NCBI GenBank assembly: GCA_034660995.1
Contig: JAYEKL010000100.1
Coordinates: forward strand, 1-8,484
Direction of reading: 5' to 3'
Source of the DNA: JAYEKL01 sp034660995
GTDB taxonomy: Bacteria > Patescibacteriota > Minisyncoccia > JAHIHE01 > JAGLIN01
Length of the DNA: 8,484 nucleotides
Shown: one piece after another, positions 1 through 6,568 of the stretch
How positions within the stretch are numbered: the first letter of the stretch is position 1
Layout: every line of letters begins with the position of its first letter
Notes under the pieces: generated by a model
Seen by the model: the letters and a program-made list of their open reading frames with translations, nothing else
What the model was told of the DNA's origin: nothing
The model's database searches: none
Made by a program: the position numbers and the translations under genes

Positions 1-17
1 ATGCTCCGTTCTTTTGA

Positions 18-42
18 TAAGAGAGGTGTCTCTTAACTTTTT
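18..42 (+). terminator. Possible intrinsic terminator of an upstream gene
   Basis: A 7-bp stem (TAAGAGA, 18-24, with TCTCTTA, 29-35) closes a GGTG loop and is followed after AC by TTTTT (38-42). The stem is AT-rich and weak, so termination is plausible rather than certain. It would end a + strand gene that lies left of the window. Confidence 0.35.
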
Positions 43-85
43 ATTATAAGTTTTAAATTATTCCGTATTCAAAACCCCCTTTAAT

Positions 86-103
86 TCCCCCTTGTCAGGG
101 GGA
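86..103. repeat. Short GC hairpin, C5/G5 palindrome
   Basis: TCCCCC (86-91) pairs with GGGGGA (98-103) around a TTGTCA loop, an island of GC pairs in AT-rich DNA. A second C5 run lies just upstream at 75-79. From memory, C-rich segments of this form recur in intergenic DNA of many bacteria as small palindromic repeats; only one copy is visible here, so family membership is an inference. Confidence 0.4.
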
Positions 104-180
104 CGATATATAGAAAACTGAATTTATTAAACCACCAAATTGTGTATGATCCAAAGAAATTTAAAAAAATCCTGCATTTA

Positions 181-211
181 GGCTCCACAGTTCTAAAGAG
201 ACTATGGAGCC
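181..211. repeat. GGCTCCA/TGGAGCC hairpin, possible third repeat-family member
   Basis: GGCTCCA (181-187) pairs with TGGAGCC (205-211). Inside, after one mismatch, further pairs (AG/CT and TCT/AGA with a bulged T) leave an AAAG loop. The same two arms appear singly in the direct repeats at 3885-3960 (TGGAGCC arm kept) and 6658-6731 (GGCTCCA arm kept). On the - strand this hairpin is followed by a T-rich stretch, so it could also act as a terminator for leftward transcription. Confidence 0.45.
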
Positions 212-240
212 AACAGAAAAGTCGAACAATATTATGTGGT

Positions 241-258
241 TTATCCGTTTGTGGATAA
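241..258. other. Inverted pair resembling DnaA boxes
   Basis: TTATCC (241-246) and GGATAA (253-258) form an inverted repeat. Bases 250-258 read TGTGGATAA, the exact complement of the consensus DnaA box TTATCCACA; the left half (TTATCCGTT) matches only six of nine. One box in an AT-rich stretch can arise by chance, and there is no cluster or dnaA gene, so this is not called an origin. Confidence 0.25.
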
Positions 259-298
259 TTAGCGCTTTGCATATTTTTAAAACTATGTTATTGTATCT

Positions 299-318
299 GT
301 ATGACAAAGTATGACAAA
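299..318 (+). promoter_or_regulatory. Tandem 10-bp repeat, candidate operator for the RHH protein
   Basis: GTATGACAAA occurs twice with no spacer (299-308 and 309-318), identical in all ten positions. The 10-bp period puts both copies on the same DNA face. The repeat overlaps the proposed -35 element and ends 17 bases before the start codon of a protein that begins with a ribbon-helix-helix domain. RHH repressors such as MetJ and CopG/Arc-type proteins commonly bind tandem or inverted short sites next to their own promoters, so autoregulation is a reasonable inference; no binding is shown by the sequence. Confidence 0.5.
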
Positions 319-330
319 TTTTAATAATAT
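301..330 (+). promoter_or_regulatory. Predicted promoter of the glycan operon (leaderless)
   Basis: ATGACA (301-306, five of six to TTGACA) is separated by 18 bases from TAATAT (325-330, four of six to TATAAT). A start site about seven bases after the -10 falls at 336-337, on the ATG of the first gene, so the transcript would be leaderless. This agrees with the lack of a Shine-Dalgarno sequence before 336. The -35 element lies inside the tandem 10-mer. Confidence 0.45.
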
Positions 331-335
331 TTAAG

Positions 336-1148
336 ATGAGAAAACGCTCAAGAATTACAATTACGCTAAAAGAAGACTTATTAAAAAATATTGATAGTAT
401 TGTAGACGGAATTGAAATAAAAAATCGCTCACATGCTATTGAGTCTTTGTTGTCTAAAAATTTTAAGGAACAGAAAATAAAAAAAGCTGTAATTCTTGCA
501 GGGGGGAGAGGAGTTTTACAGAAGGGGAATACTAGGTTAATCTCAAGAATTTTGACAAATTGCAAGGGGAAGATGTTTGTTGAACATATTTTTGATTGGT
601 TGAGAAGAGAAGGAATTAAAGAAGTCATCATTTCTGCCGGGGGTTTATCTCAAGAAGTAAAAAATAAGATAGGAGATGGCAGGGAGTTCAATTTGCAAGT
701 TTCTTATCTTCCAAAAGATACTGGAACTGCAAGTATCTTAAAGTATTTAGTTAATATTATAGACGAGACTTTTTTAATGATGAATGGAGATGTTCTTTCT
801 GATGTTAATTTAGATGAAATGTTTGATTTTCATAAAAAATCTGGTGGGCTTTGTACTATTGGAATAATTTCAGTAAAAGAGCCATCTTCTTTCGGAACAA
901 TAAAATTGAAAGGAAATCAGATTGTTGATTTTATTGAAAAGCCAGAGAAAGGGAAAGAGGAATCATATTTAATAAATGCTGGAATTTATTTAGTTGAGCC
1001 AGAGATCTATAAATTAGCTTCCTATAAGTGCTTGAGTTTGGAAAAAACCCTTTTTCCATCTTTAGCGAAAAAAGGAAGTCTCTTCGGGTATCATTTACAG
1101 GGAAGGTGGACTCATTTAGGATTTAATGGGAAAGATTTAAAAAAATAA
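336..1148 (+). CDS. RHH-domain/sugar-phosphate nucleotidyltransferase fusion
   Basis: Residues 1-45 form a ribbon-helix-helix DNA-binding domain: a short strand (SRITITL, 5-11), then two helices (about 12-22 and 29-41) with the usual S/T-R-S-H-A-I turn before helix B. Residues 48-270 are a nucleotidyltransferase of the NTP_transferase (PF00483) fold, which joins a sugar 1-phosphate to an NTP to make NDP-sugar. Visible motifs are LAGGRG (54-59), TGTA (129-132), NGD (150-152, metal-binding Asp152), EKP (201-203) and NAGIY (214-218). Two things are odd: six residues (VLQKGN, 60-65) separate GGRG from TRL, where relatives read GGxGTRL, and the second metal Asp of the usual W-x-D-x-G is His260 (WTHLG). 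Substrate cannot be named; glucose-, mannose-, heptose- or MurNAc-1-phosphate relatives are all possible. It is first in a four-gene operon. The start at 336 gives the full RHH domain and fits a leaderless promoter. Confidence 0.85.
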   Translation: MRKRSRITITLKEDLLKNIDSIVDGIEIKNRSHAIESLLSKNFKEQKIKKAVILAGGRGVLQKGNTRLISRILTNCKGKMFVEHIFDWLRREGIKEVIISAGGLSQEVKNKIGDGREFNLQVSYLPKDTGTASILKYLVNIIDETFLMMNGDVLSDVNLDEMFDFHKKSGGLCTIGIISVKEPSSFGTIKLKGNQIVDFIEKPEKGKEESYLINAGIYLVEPEIYKLASYKCLSLEKTLFPSLAKKGSLFGYHLQGRWTHLGFNGKDLKK

Positions 1149-1160
1149 TTTTAAACATAA

Positions 1161-2234
1161 ATGAAGTTTTTAATAATGGCTGGTGGCAAGGGTACAAGAC
1201 TTTGGCCAGTTTCCAGAAAAAATAAGCCGAAACAATTTCAAAAACTAATTAGCAATAAGACAATGCTACAGGAAACTGTGGACAGACTTTTATCTGATTT
1301 TTCTCTTAAGGATGTTTATATCGCTACTAATAAATCTTATGTTGATGAAATTAAAAAAGAATTACCTCAGTTGGCAGTGAATAATATTATAGGAGAGCCA
1401 GCTTTTAGAGAAAGGGCATCTTGTATTGCTTTGGCCTCAGCTATTTTCAGTAAAGAGGGGGAAGATGAGACAATGGTTGTTTTCCCGTCGGATCATTATA
1501 TTAAAAAAGAAGATAAACTTCTAAAAGTTCTAAAAAGTTCTGAAAACTTTTTAAATAATAATCCAGAGTGTCTTATTGTCATTGGAGTAAAGCCGACTGG
1601 TCCTGAAACTGGTTATGGATATATAGAACACAACACAAAAAATATAATAGAAAAAAAAGACCAACGATTTCATAAAGTTAAAAAATTTATTGAAAAGCCA
1701 GATTTAGAAACTGCCACAAAATATTATCGGGAAGATAATTTTTTGTGGAATACTAGTATTTATATGTGGAAAACATCTGCAATTATTGACAGATTTAAAA
1801 GATTTATCCCTGACTCTTATGAAAGATTATGCAAGATTAGAAAAGCGGTTGGTACCTCTAAATTTGAAGAAATATTGGAAAAAGAATATCCGCTTATGGA
1901 TATGATTTCGGTGGAATATGGGATATTAGAAAATGATGATAAAACTATTGTTATTCCAGCAGATTTGGGATGGAGCGATGTTGGAAGTTGGTCGGTTCTC
2001 AAAGATTCTTTAATTAGCAAAGATAGCCATTTTGTAAAAGGAGAGCATCTAGATGTTGGTTCAAAAAACTTACTTGTTTATGGTTCAAAAAAACTTATTA
2101 CTACAGTTGGGTTAAAAGATTTGATTATTGTTGATACTGACGATGCTATACTAGTATGTGATAAGAATAATTCTCAGCTTGTTAAAACTGTTGTAGAGAA
2201 GTTGGAGAAAAATGGAAAGGTAAAATTATTATAA
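1161..2234 (+). CDS. manC: Mannose-1-phosphate guanylyltransferase
   Basis: Makes GDP-mannose from mannose 1-phosphate and GTP in the cytoplasm, the donor for mannose, and often fucose or rhamnose, in surface glycans. All signature motifs are present: MAGGKGTRLWP (6-16), PKQF (23-26), FPSDH (108-112), EKP (178-180), WNTSIYMW (196-203) and GWSDVGSW (270-277). The last ~70 residues (about 290-340) look like the short left-handed beta-helix that follows the catalytic domain. At 357 residues it is the short, guanylyltransferase-only form, without the extra phosphomannose isomerase domain of the ~470-residue bifunctional enzymes. It begins 12 bases after the RHH-nucleotidyltransferase gene and has no Shine-Dalgarno sequence, so it is probably read from the same transcript. 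Family call is firm; the fate of the GDP-mannose is inferred. The pathway partner phosphomannomutase is not in the window. Confidence 0.93.
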   Translation: MKFLIMAGGKGTRLWPVSRKNKPKQFQKLISNKTMLQETVDRLLSDFSLKDVYIATNKSYVDEIKKELPQLAVNNIIGEPAFRERASCIALASAIFSKEGEDETMVVFPSDHYIKKEDKLLKVLKSSENFLNNNPECLIVIGVKPTGPETGYGYIEHNTKNIIEKKDQRFHKVKKFIEKPDLETATKYYREDNFLWNTSIYMWKTSAIIDRFKRFIPDSYERLCKIRKAVGTSKFEEILEKEYPLMDMISVEYGILENDDKTIVIPADLGWSDVGSWSVLKDSLISKDSHFVKGEHLDVGSKNLLVYGSKKLITTVGLKDLIIVDTDDAILVCDKNNSQLVKTVVEKLEKNGKVKLL

Positions 2235-2255
2235 TTAATTATAAAAAAATAAAAT

Positions 2256-3155
2256 ATGAAAATATTAGTTACTGGAGGAGCTGGATTTATTGGTTCTAAT
2301 TTAGTTCATGATTTAGTTAAGGAAGATTATGAGATAATTGTTGTTGATAATCTTTCTACGGGTAGTTTGGATAATATTTCTGATGTGATGAATGAAATAA
2401 AATTTATTAAAACTTCTTGTTCGGAGGTTTCAAAAATAAAAGAGCTAGAAGGTTTGGATGGAATTTATCATTACGGAGTTCCTTCTACAACGCAGTTGTA
2501 TCGGGATGATAAATCTCTTGTAGGAGGAGCGGTTAATGATTTTATAGAAATTCTTGAACTTGCCAAAAGAGAAGATTGTAAAGTTATTTATGCTTCCTCA
2601 TCATCAGTATATAATGGCAATATTCCTCCATTTAAAGAGGGTATGCCAGTTATGATAAAAGATTTTTATACTGAAGCGCGACATTTGATGGAAAGAGTAG
2701 CAAAACTTTATAACGATTTCTATAATGTAAGGTCTGTTGGTTTTAGGTTTTTTAGTGTATATGGTCCTCGCGAAGAAGCGAAGAAAAATTTTGCTAATCT
2801 TATTTCTCAATTCTTATGGGATATGAAAAAAGGGAAATCTCCTCTAATCTATGGAGACGGAACTCAAACTAGAGATTTTACTTATGTAGATGACATTAAC
2901 CATGGCTTTAGACTTGGAATGGAGAGTGGTATAGATGACGATGTTTTTAATCTCGGAACTGGCAAATGTTATAGCTTAAATGAACTAGTTAATATTCTCA
3001 ATGAAATTCTTGATACTAATATTAATCCAGTTTATAAAGAAAATCCTATTCAGAATTACGTTCAGGAGACATTAGCTGATGCCTCTAAAGCTAGAAAGCG
3101 TTTCGGTTTTGAGCCGAAAGTTCATCTAAGAGAGGGAATTGGGAAAATTATTTAA
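2256..3155 (+). CDS. NAD-dependent NDP-sugar epimerase/dehydratase (extended SDR)
   Basis: An extended short-chain dehydrogenase/reductase acting on a nucleotide sugar. The Rossmann dinucleotide motif is GGAGFIG (7-13), with the acidic residue Asp31 after strand 2 (VVDN) favouring NAD over NADP. SSSSVY (114-119) supplies the catalytic Ser/Thr region, and FRFFSVYGPR (163-172) plus RDFTYVDD (206-213) are typical of the GalE/WbpP-like substrate side. The catalytic YxxxK is changed: Tyr138 is followed by Thr-Glu-Ala-Arg142, so Lys is Arg. This is seen directly, and its effect on activity is unknown. With 299 residues it is slightly short for UDP-glucose 4-epimerases, ending soon after the last fold element. 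It starts 21 bases after the guanylyltransferase gene and is followed after 6 bases by the GtrA gene. The product could be an epimerase or 4,6-dehydratase; I would not name the sugar. Confidence 0.88.
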   Translation: MKILVTGGAGFIGSNLVHDLVKEDYEIIVVDNLSTGSLDNISDVMNEIKFIKTSCSEVSKIKELEGLDGIYHYGVPSTTQLYRDDKSLVGGAVNDFIEILELAKREDCKVIYASSSSVYNGNIPPFKEGMPVMIKDFYTEARHLMERVAKLYNDFYNVRSVGFRFFSVYGPREEAKKNFANLISQFLWDMKKGKSPLIYGDGTQTRDFTYVDDINHGFRLGMESGIDDDVFNLGTGKCYSLNELVNILNEILDTNINPVYKENPIQNYVQETLADASKARKRFGFEPKVHLREGIGKII

Positions 3156-3161
3156 TATTTT

Positions 3162-3584
3162 ATGAAAGTTTTAAAAAATTGTCATCCAAAAAGATTTGCA
3201 AAATTCTCAATTGTAGGCAGTTTGAATTTTTTGGTTGATATTATAGTTTTAAATTCGCTAAGCTATATAACGGGATTTAATAAAGGTGTTTTTGCAGCTA
3301 TTTTTAGCGCGATTTCATTTTTAGTTGCTAATATAAATAGTTATTATTTGAATAGGAAATGGACATTTGGAGATAACGAAAAACAATCAAAATATAAAAT
3401 TTTTCTGCTAATAAGTGTTATAGGAGTTACTATAAATATGCTTATTATTTATAGCTTTACTGCTATAAATCAACCTTATTTTTCTGATATTATTTGGTTG
3501 AATATTTCAAAAATAACAGCGACTTTATTGATAATATTTTTTAACTATTACGGTTACAAAAAATATGTTTTTAATGGGAATTAA
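3162..3584 (+). CDS. GtrA-family four-helix membrane protein
   Basis: A 140-residue inner-membrane protein with four predicted transmembrane helices at about 13-33, 42-62, 79-99 and 112-130. Family hallmarks are the early FxxVGxxNFLVD segment (15-26), NSYYLNRKWTF (59-69) after helix 2, and the closing NYYGYKKYVF (128-137). GtrA (PF04138) proteins are thought to move or support movement of polyprenyl-phosphate-linked sugars across the membrane for O-antigen, teichoic acid or arabinogalactan modification; some relatives are fused to dolichol-phosphate-mannose synthase. Here it closes the operon, six bases after the epimerase, next to GDP-mannose synthesis, so a polyprenyl-phosphomannose route is attractive. 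However, no polyprenyl-phosphate glycosyltransferase is in the window. No Shine-Dalgarno sequence precedes the ATG. Family is secure from length and motifs; transported lipid is inferred. Confidence 0.88.
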   Translation: MKVLKNCHPKRFAKFSIVGSLNFLVDIIVLNSLSYITGFNKGVFAAIFSAISFLVANINSYYLNRKWTFGDNEKQSKYKIFLLISVIGVTINMLIIYSFTAINQPYFSDIIWLNISKITATLLIIFFNYYGYKKYVFNGN

Positions 3585-3706
3585 TTATTAAATCATATTG
3601 TTTCTCAGGGGATTTAATGTTTCTATGAATATTTGAGACGCTAAATTCTATTCCAAAGTGCAATATTTACGATAGAGTTACATTAAAATAAACAAGGCTG
3701 ATAAAA

Positions 3707-3962
3707 ATGAAGAAAAAGATAATATTCTGGATTTGCGTTGCAATATTAACAAGTGCTCTTTGTCGGTATGTGCGCCTGGACAGGAATCAACGCATTTTAT
3801 AACACAAGCTTGGACTATTTTTTTTGGACAAATTCTCTAACTCCCAATCTTTTAAAAAATCGAAAGGGAGTATTTTTTTATCCCAAAATAAATTTTCTCT
3901 CCTTGACTTCATACTCCCGTGTGGAGCCTTTTATGATTTCAAAAAAGAATTATCTAAATTAA
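3707..3962 (+). pseudogene. Frameshifted remnant of a small membrane-anchored protein
   Basis: The ATG at 3707 has an AAGG about ten bases upstream and opens as MKKKIIFWICVAILTSAL, a charged start plus hydrophobic helix, then stops at 3800-3802. A second frame, open from GTG 3753, continues the same hydrophobic stretch as LFVGMCAWTGINAFYNTS. Joining the frames near 3752 with a one-base shift gives one long N-terminal anchor followed by a short extracellular segment ending near NLLKNRKG (about 3867). Beyond that, the second frame only reads through repeat copy A to its stop at 3960-3962. The W-x-G-x-N-x-F spacing and a following TPN resemble the anchor of NapC/NirT-type cytochromes, but the expected CxxCH is absent, so this is a weak suggestion. 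It could instead be an unrelated small protein, or chance open frames. Confidence 0.4.
3885..3960 (+). repeat. Direct repeat copy A (left of surface-protein gene)
   Basis: Matches bases 6658-6731 in the same orientation. Shared blocks include AAAATxAATTTTCT, CTCCCG, AGCCTTTT, TTTCAAAAAA and TTATCTAAATT. In the aligned core (3905-3946) I count eight differences and all are transitions. The remaining differences are small gaps before the core and near 3947-3949. Copy A keeps the TGGAGCC arm (3922-3928), while the partner arm is decayed to ACTTCAT. Confidence 0.7.
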
Positions 3963-3996
3963 AACAAAAAAGCAATCTCTGAAAAAGATTGCTTTT
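3961..3996 (-). terminator. Intrinsic terminator of the surface-protein gene
   Basis: An 11-bp perfect stem, AAAAGCAATCT (3968-3978) with AGATTGCTTTT (3986-3996), closes a seven-base loop. Read leftward, the stem ends in a T-rich tract (TTTTTTGTTTT). It begins 25 bases past the stop codon of the - strand gene at 4022. The TTTT on the other side may allow it to stop the + strand operon as well. Confidence 0.82.
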
Positions 3997-4021
3997 AAAA
4001 GATATTTAATTTAGATTATTC

Positions 4022-6553
4022 CTACTCTAAATCCTCTCCTTGATCATACGAATTTTCATCAATTTCATTTATTTCATAGACAGCGTCAAGGTCATAGCCC
4101 AGTCTTTGCATTGCGCTAATGCTTTTGAAATGCCTTTTTATTCCGCTATCTCCGTTAGCGGTTAATCTGTATATTCTTCCGGTTTTTGCGTTGCGAACCA
4201 GATCTGAAATTGTAAAAGAATCTACTGTTTCTTTTTCCACTTCTATAACATCTTCCCATCTTAGATGTCCATAGCTTCTAAATACGGAAGGATTTAAGAT
4301 AAGCCTTTTGAATTTTTTATTGCCTATGTACTTTACAATATAAATATCAATATCGCCTATAGTTTTAATTATAGCTCCTTCTTGTATTTCTTGAGCGAGT
4401 TCAGAAACTTCCGGCAAAGAATCAACCGTCGCTGAATCTAATTCTTGAATATCTTCCCATTTATAGTTCCGTTCAAATTCTTTCGCTGTCTTAACCCATT
4501 TTTTTGTAGCATCGTTAATTATATAAATTTTATAATCACCAGATGCTTTAATGGGAGTACCATTAGAAATCAGGTAAAAAAAGGCACCGGTAACATGTCC
4601 TCTAACATTTGGCTTTATACCAGAATCAGCTTCTGTAACTGGAAAAGTTTCAGAAGTATAATCCAATCCGAAACGAAGAATTTTAGAAGTTGTTTCGTCT
4701 GAAATATTTCCCTTAAGCATTAAAGTTTTTGAACTGTTTTCAGGAATTATAACAGACAAATTGAAAAATATAAATTTTCCGTCATCGTTTATTTGAGCTT
4801 CTCCCAACTTAACATCCCCATCGTATAAGACTACACCGTCTATATCATCCTCAGTCATCCAATAAACTCCTTCTCTAACTCCAGAAAAACTAAGAGAAGA
4901 AATGATTAAATCTTTCGCGCTAGCAGCAGTAAATTTGACTTCAAGTAGATTTATATTTTTACTTCCTTTTTCTATACTACTATTTTGCGGATTATTCGGT
5001 CCAGAAGAAATTTCAAGAAAGTTAATCGGCGTATCTGTTGTCTTATGAAAAATTGTTACGCTGTTAATAACGGGAGTGTTTTTATTATTTGTAATATTTG
5101 TCCAAAGATAAGATTTCCATCTCAAATCATAACCGGGATATATAAATTCATATTCTCTTCCGGGAATAACCTGCATCCAATGAACTCCTCCGTCAGCAGA
5201 TAAACTATATGATCTTCCTAAATTATTCGGATTATTGGAACTTCCTTGACGATCTCCTATTACCGCTTGACTTAATAAACCTCCTAATACCGCCGTTGTT
5301 CCCGTTGAACTTTGGTCAACTATTAATTTTGCTCCGGTAATCATTTTAGAAGTAGTATTAATTTTCAATGACTGAGCAATAGCCTCAGACGCGTAATGAT
5401 CTTCCTCTTTTGGCAAACAAGCAATTTTATTACCAACATTCCAATCAGCAGTTGTTTTGGTAGTATCTTTGTATGAATTTGTTGAAAAATCTTCAACAAA
5501 TTCATAAGGATACACTGTGGGAGGATCAGCAATATAAAACCATTCGCCACGAGCCATTTCACCGATTACGCTAATAGTTGAATTTAAACCAGAATCTACT
5601 CCTGATATAATTATTTTATCGGGAGCGGATGAATCTATAAAAATACCAATAGTATCAATCTCTTGTCTTAAATAAACCACATATCTACGAACATCAGAAC
5701 CTTCTGAAATCTCTCCTTTTACTGTTAATTCTTTTGAACCGTTTTTTGGAATTATAAGAGAAAGATCAGAAAAAGTAACATAACCGTTATTTATAATGGC
5801 TGAACCTTTAATCTTAACATCTCCGTCATACAACTCTATTTTACTAATATCGTTGGCATTCACGGGCGAATATCCGTTAACTCCATCTACTTCCTTTTGA
5901 GCAAAAACGGTAAAGGAAGAAAGTAATAGATCTTCCGTGTCGTCAGTTTCTAATTTAACCTTGAACATATCTGTCCTTTGATAGATTCTGGATATAGAAA
6001 GTGAACCAGTTAAAACATCTTGATCTTCATAGGAAATATTGATTTTATTAATAAACGGGGGTGTATTTTTGTAAATAGAAGCAGTGGAATATGATGCGCG
6101 CCATCTTAAATCATAGCCAGGATAATCAAAACTATGTTCGGTTTTATTTATCACATTTTTAGTTATATCATCCCAATGAAGACCTCCGTCGGCCGATATT
6201 TCATAACCGATTACAATGCCAGATGTGCCAGACCCAGCACCCTGCATATCTATATCTGCTGTTAATGTGGCTCTAGTAATTTTTTTGGAAACTGCTTCAT
6301 TAACTCTCAAAGATTGGACTTTGGTCATGGCTCCGTTTCCACCATCATCAACAAAAGGAAACTCAAGCTTTCCAGCACTCGTATCCCATATGGCGGTAGT
6401 ATTAGCGCTATCTCTATAAGTAGTATTAGTAAAATTTTCTGTATAACTATAAGTATTGCTCTCTGCTTTTAAGCTACTGGCGCTAAGCGCGAAGAATAAA
6501 CTTAAAAAAAATAAGCTCAAAATTTTAGTCTTGCTTATTATGCTTTTTTTCAT
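4022..6553 (-). CDS. Secreted modular surface protein with internal duplication
   Basis: 843 residues with a Sec signal peptide: KKS...K at the start, a hydrophobic core (about 11-25) and likely cleavage near Ala30. No later transmembrane helix or sortase motif is visible, so it is either released or held on the surface by other means. Residues ~36-341 and ~349-661 are a tandem duplication. Each half has module A, ending in the shared ISADGGxHW...YPGYDLRW motif (119-151 and 451-479), and a beta-rich module B with LYDGDVK (241-247, 576-582) and IIPxxxSKxLxxKGxIS (267-283, 602-618). The C-terminus has three ~50-residue repeats (about 671-725, 733-785, 789-833) of the form G-x-IYxI...KKxxK...F...Y...W-x-D-I/V, the third diverged. 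The YDGDVK-type modules remind me of Parcubacteria surface proteins. No enzyme motif is seen; adhesion or envelope structure is an inference. It is the only gene here with a good Shine-Dalgarno sequence, has its own promoter and terminator, and lies between direct repeats. Confidence 0.85.
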   Translation of the reverse strand: MKKSIISKTKILSLFFLSLFFALSASSLKAESNTYSYTENFTNTTYRDSANTTAIWDTSAGKLEFPFVDDGGNGAMTKVQSLRVNEAVSKKITRATLTADIDMQGAGSGTSGIVIGYEISADGGLHWDDITKNVINKTEHSFDYPGYDLRWRASYSTASIYKNTPPFINKINISYEDQDVLTGSLSISRIYQRTDMFKVKLETDDTEDLLLSSFTVFAQKEVDGVNGYSPVNANDISKIELYDGDVKIKGSAIINNGYVTFSDLSLIIPKNGSKELTVKGEISEGSDVRRYVVYLRQEIDTIGIFIDSSAPDKIIISGVDSGLNSTISVIGEMARGEWFYIADPPTVYPYEFVEDFSTNSYKDTTKTTADWNVGNKIACLPKEEDHYASEAIAQSLKINTTSKMITGAKLIVDQSSTGTTAVLGGLLSQAVIGDRQGSSNNPNNLGRSYSLSADGGVHWMQVIPGREYEFIYPGYDLRWKSYLWTNITNNKNTPVINSVTIFHKTTDTPINFLEISSGPNNPQNSSIEKGSKNINLLEVKFTAASAKDLIISSLSFSGVREGVYWMTEDDIDGVVLYDGDVKLGEAQINDDGKFIFFNLSVIIPENSSKTLMLKGNISDETTSKILRFGLDYTSETFPVTEADSGIKPNVRGHVTGAFFYLISNGTPIKASGDYKIYIINDATKKWVKTAKEFERNYKWEDIQELDSATVDSLPEVSELAQEIQEGAIIKTIGDIDIYIVKYIGNKKFKRLILNPSVFRSYGHLRWEDVIEVEKETVDSFTISDLVRNAKTGRIYRLTANGDSGIKRHFKSISAMQRLGYDLDAVYEINEIDENSYDQGEDLE

Positions 6554-6560
6554 TTTTAGT

Positions 6561-6568
6561 TCCTTTCT
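6561..6568 (-). promoter_or_regulatory. Strong ribosome binding site of the surface-protein gene
   Basis: AGAAAGGA on the - strand lies seven bases before the ATG at 6553-6551. It fixes the start and stands out because the other genes in the window have no comparable site. Confidence 0.8.

Larger units (their letters stand above)
1..335. other. Non-coding region upstream of the sugar-nucleotide operon
   Basis: No convincing gene lies here. Frame 1 from base 1 stays open for 11 codons and stops at 34-36, and frame 2 for 15 codons, stopping at 47-49; either could be the tail of an upstream gene, but there is too little to decide. The region holds a weak terminator-like hairpin (18-42), a C5/G5 hairpin (86-103), a GGCTCCA/TGGAGCC hairpin (181-211), an inverted pair related to the DnaA box (241-258) and a tandem 10-mer with a promoter (299-330). 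The reverse-strand open frames across it have no recognisable domain and the longer one runs into the real gene at 336. Confidence 0.6.
3585..4021. other. Gene-poor gap between convergent operon and surface gene
   Basis: Bases 3585-3706 show no gene, RNA or clear terminator for the operon. Bases 3707-3880 carry a frameshifted gene remnant, 3885-3960 repeat copy A and 3961-3996 a terminator. An 8-bp inverted repeat, GGGAGTAT (3866-3873) with ATACTCCC (3911-3918), links the remnant's end to copy A; it has a 37-base loop and no evident role. The two flanking transcription units converge here. Confidence 0.6.

Noticed and set aside
241..258. Replication origin suggested by a DnaA-like box
   Set aside because: Only one exact box and one poor match; no cluster, no DUE-type 13-mers arranged nearby and no dnaA or dnaN gene. 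Another 8/9 match near 7337 shows such sites arise by chance here.
81..272. 63-codon reverse-strand open frame in the upstream region
   Set aside because: It spans two hairpins, has no domain or ribosome binding site, and no neighbour on that strand.
161..631. 156-codon reverse-strand open frame
   Set aside because: It lies opposite the RHH-nucleotidyltransferase gene and the upstream hairpins, has no recognisable motif, and its composition reads as the complement of a real gene.
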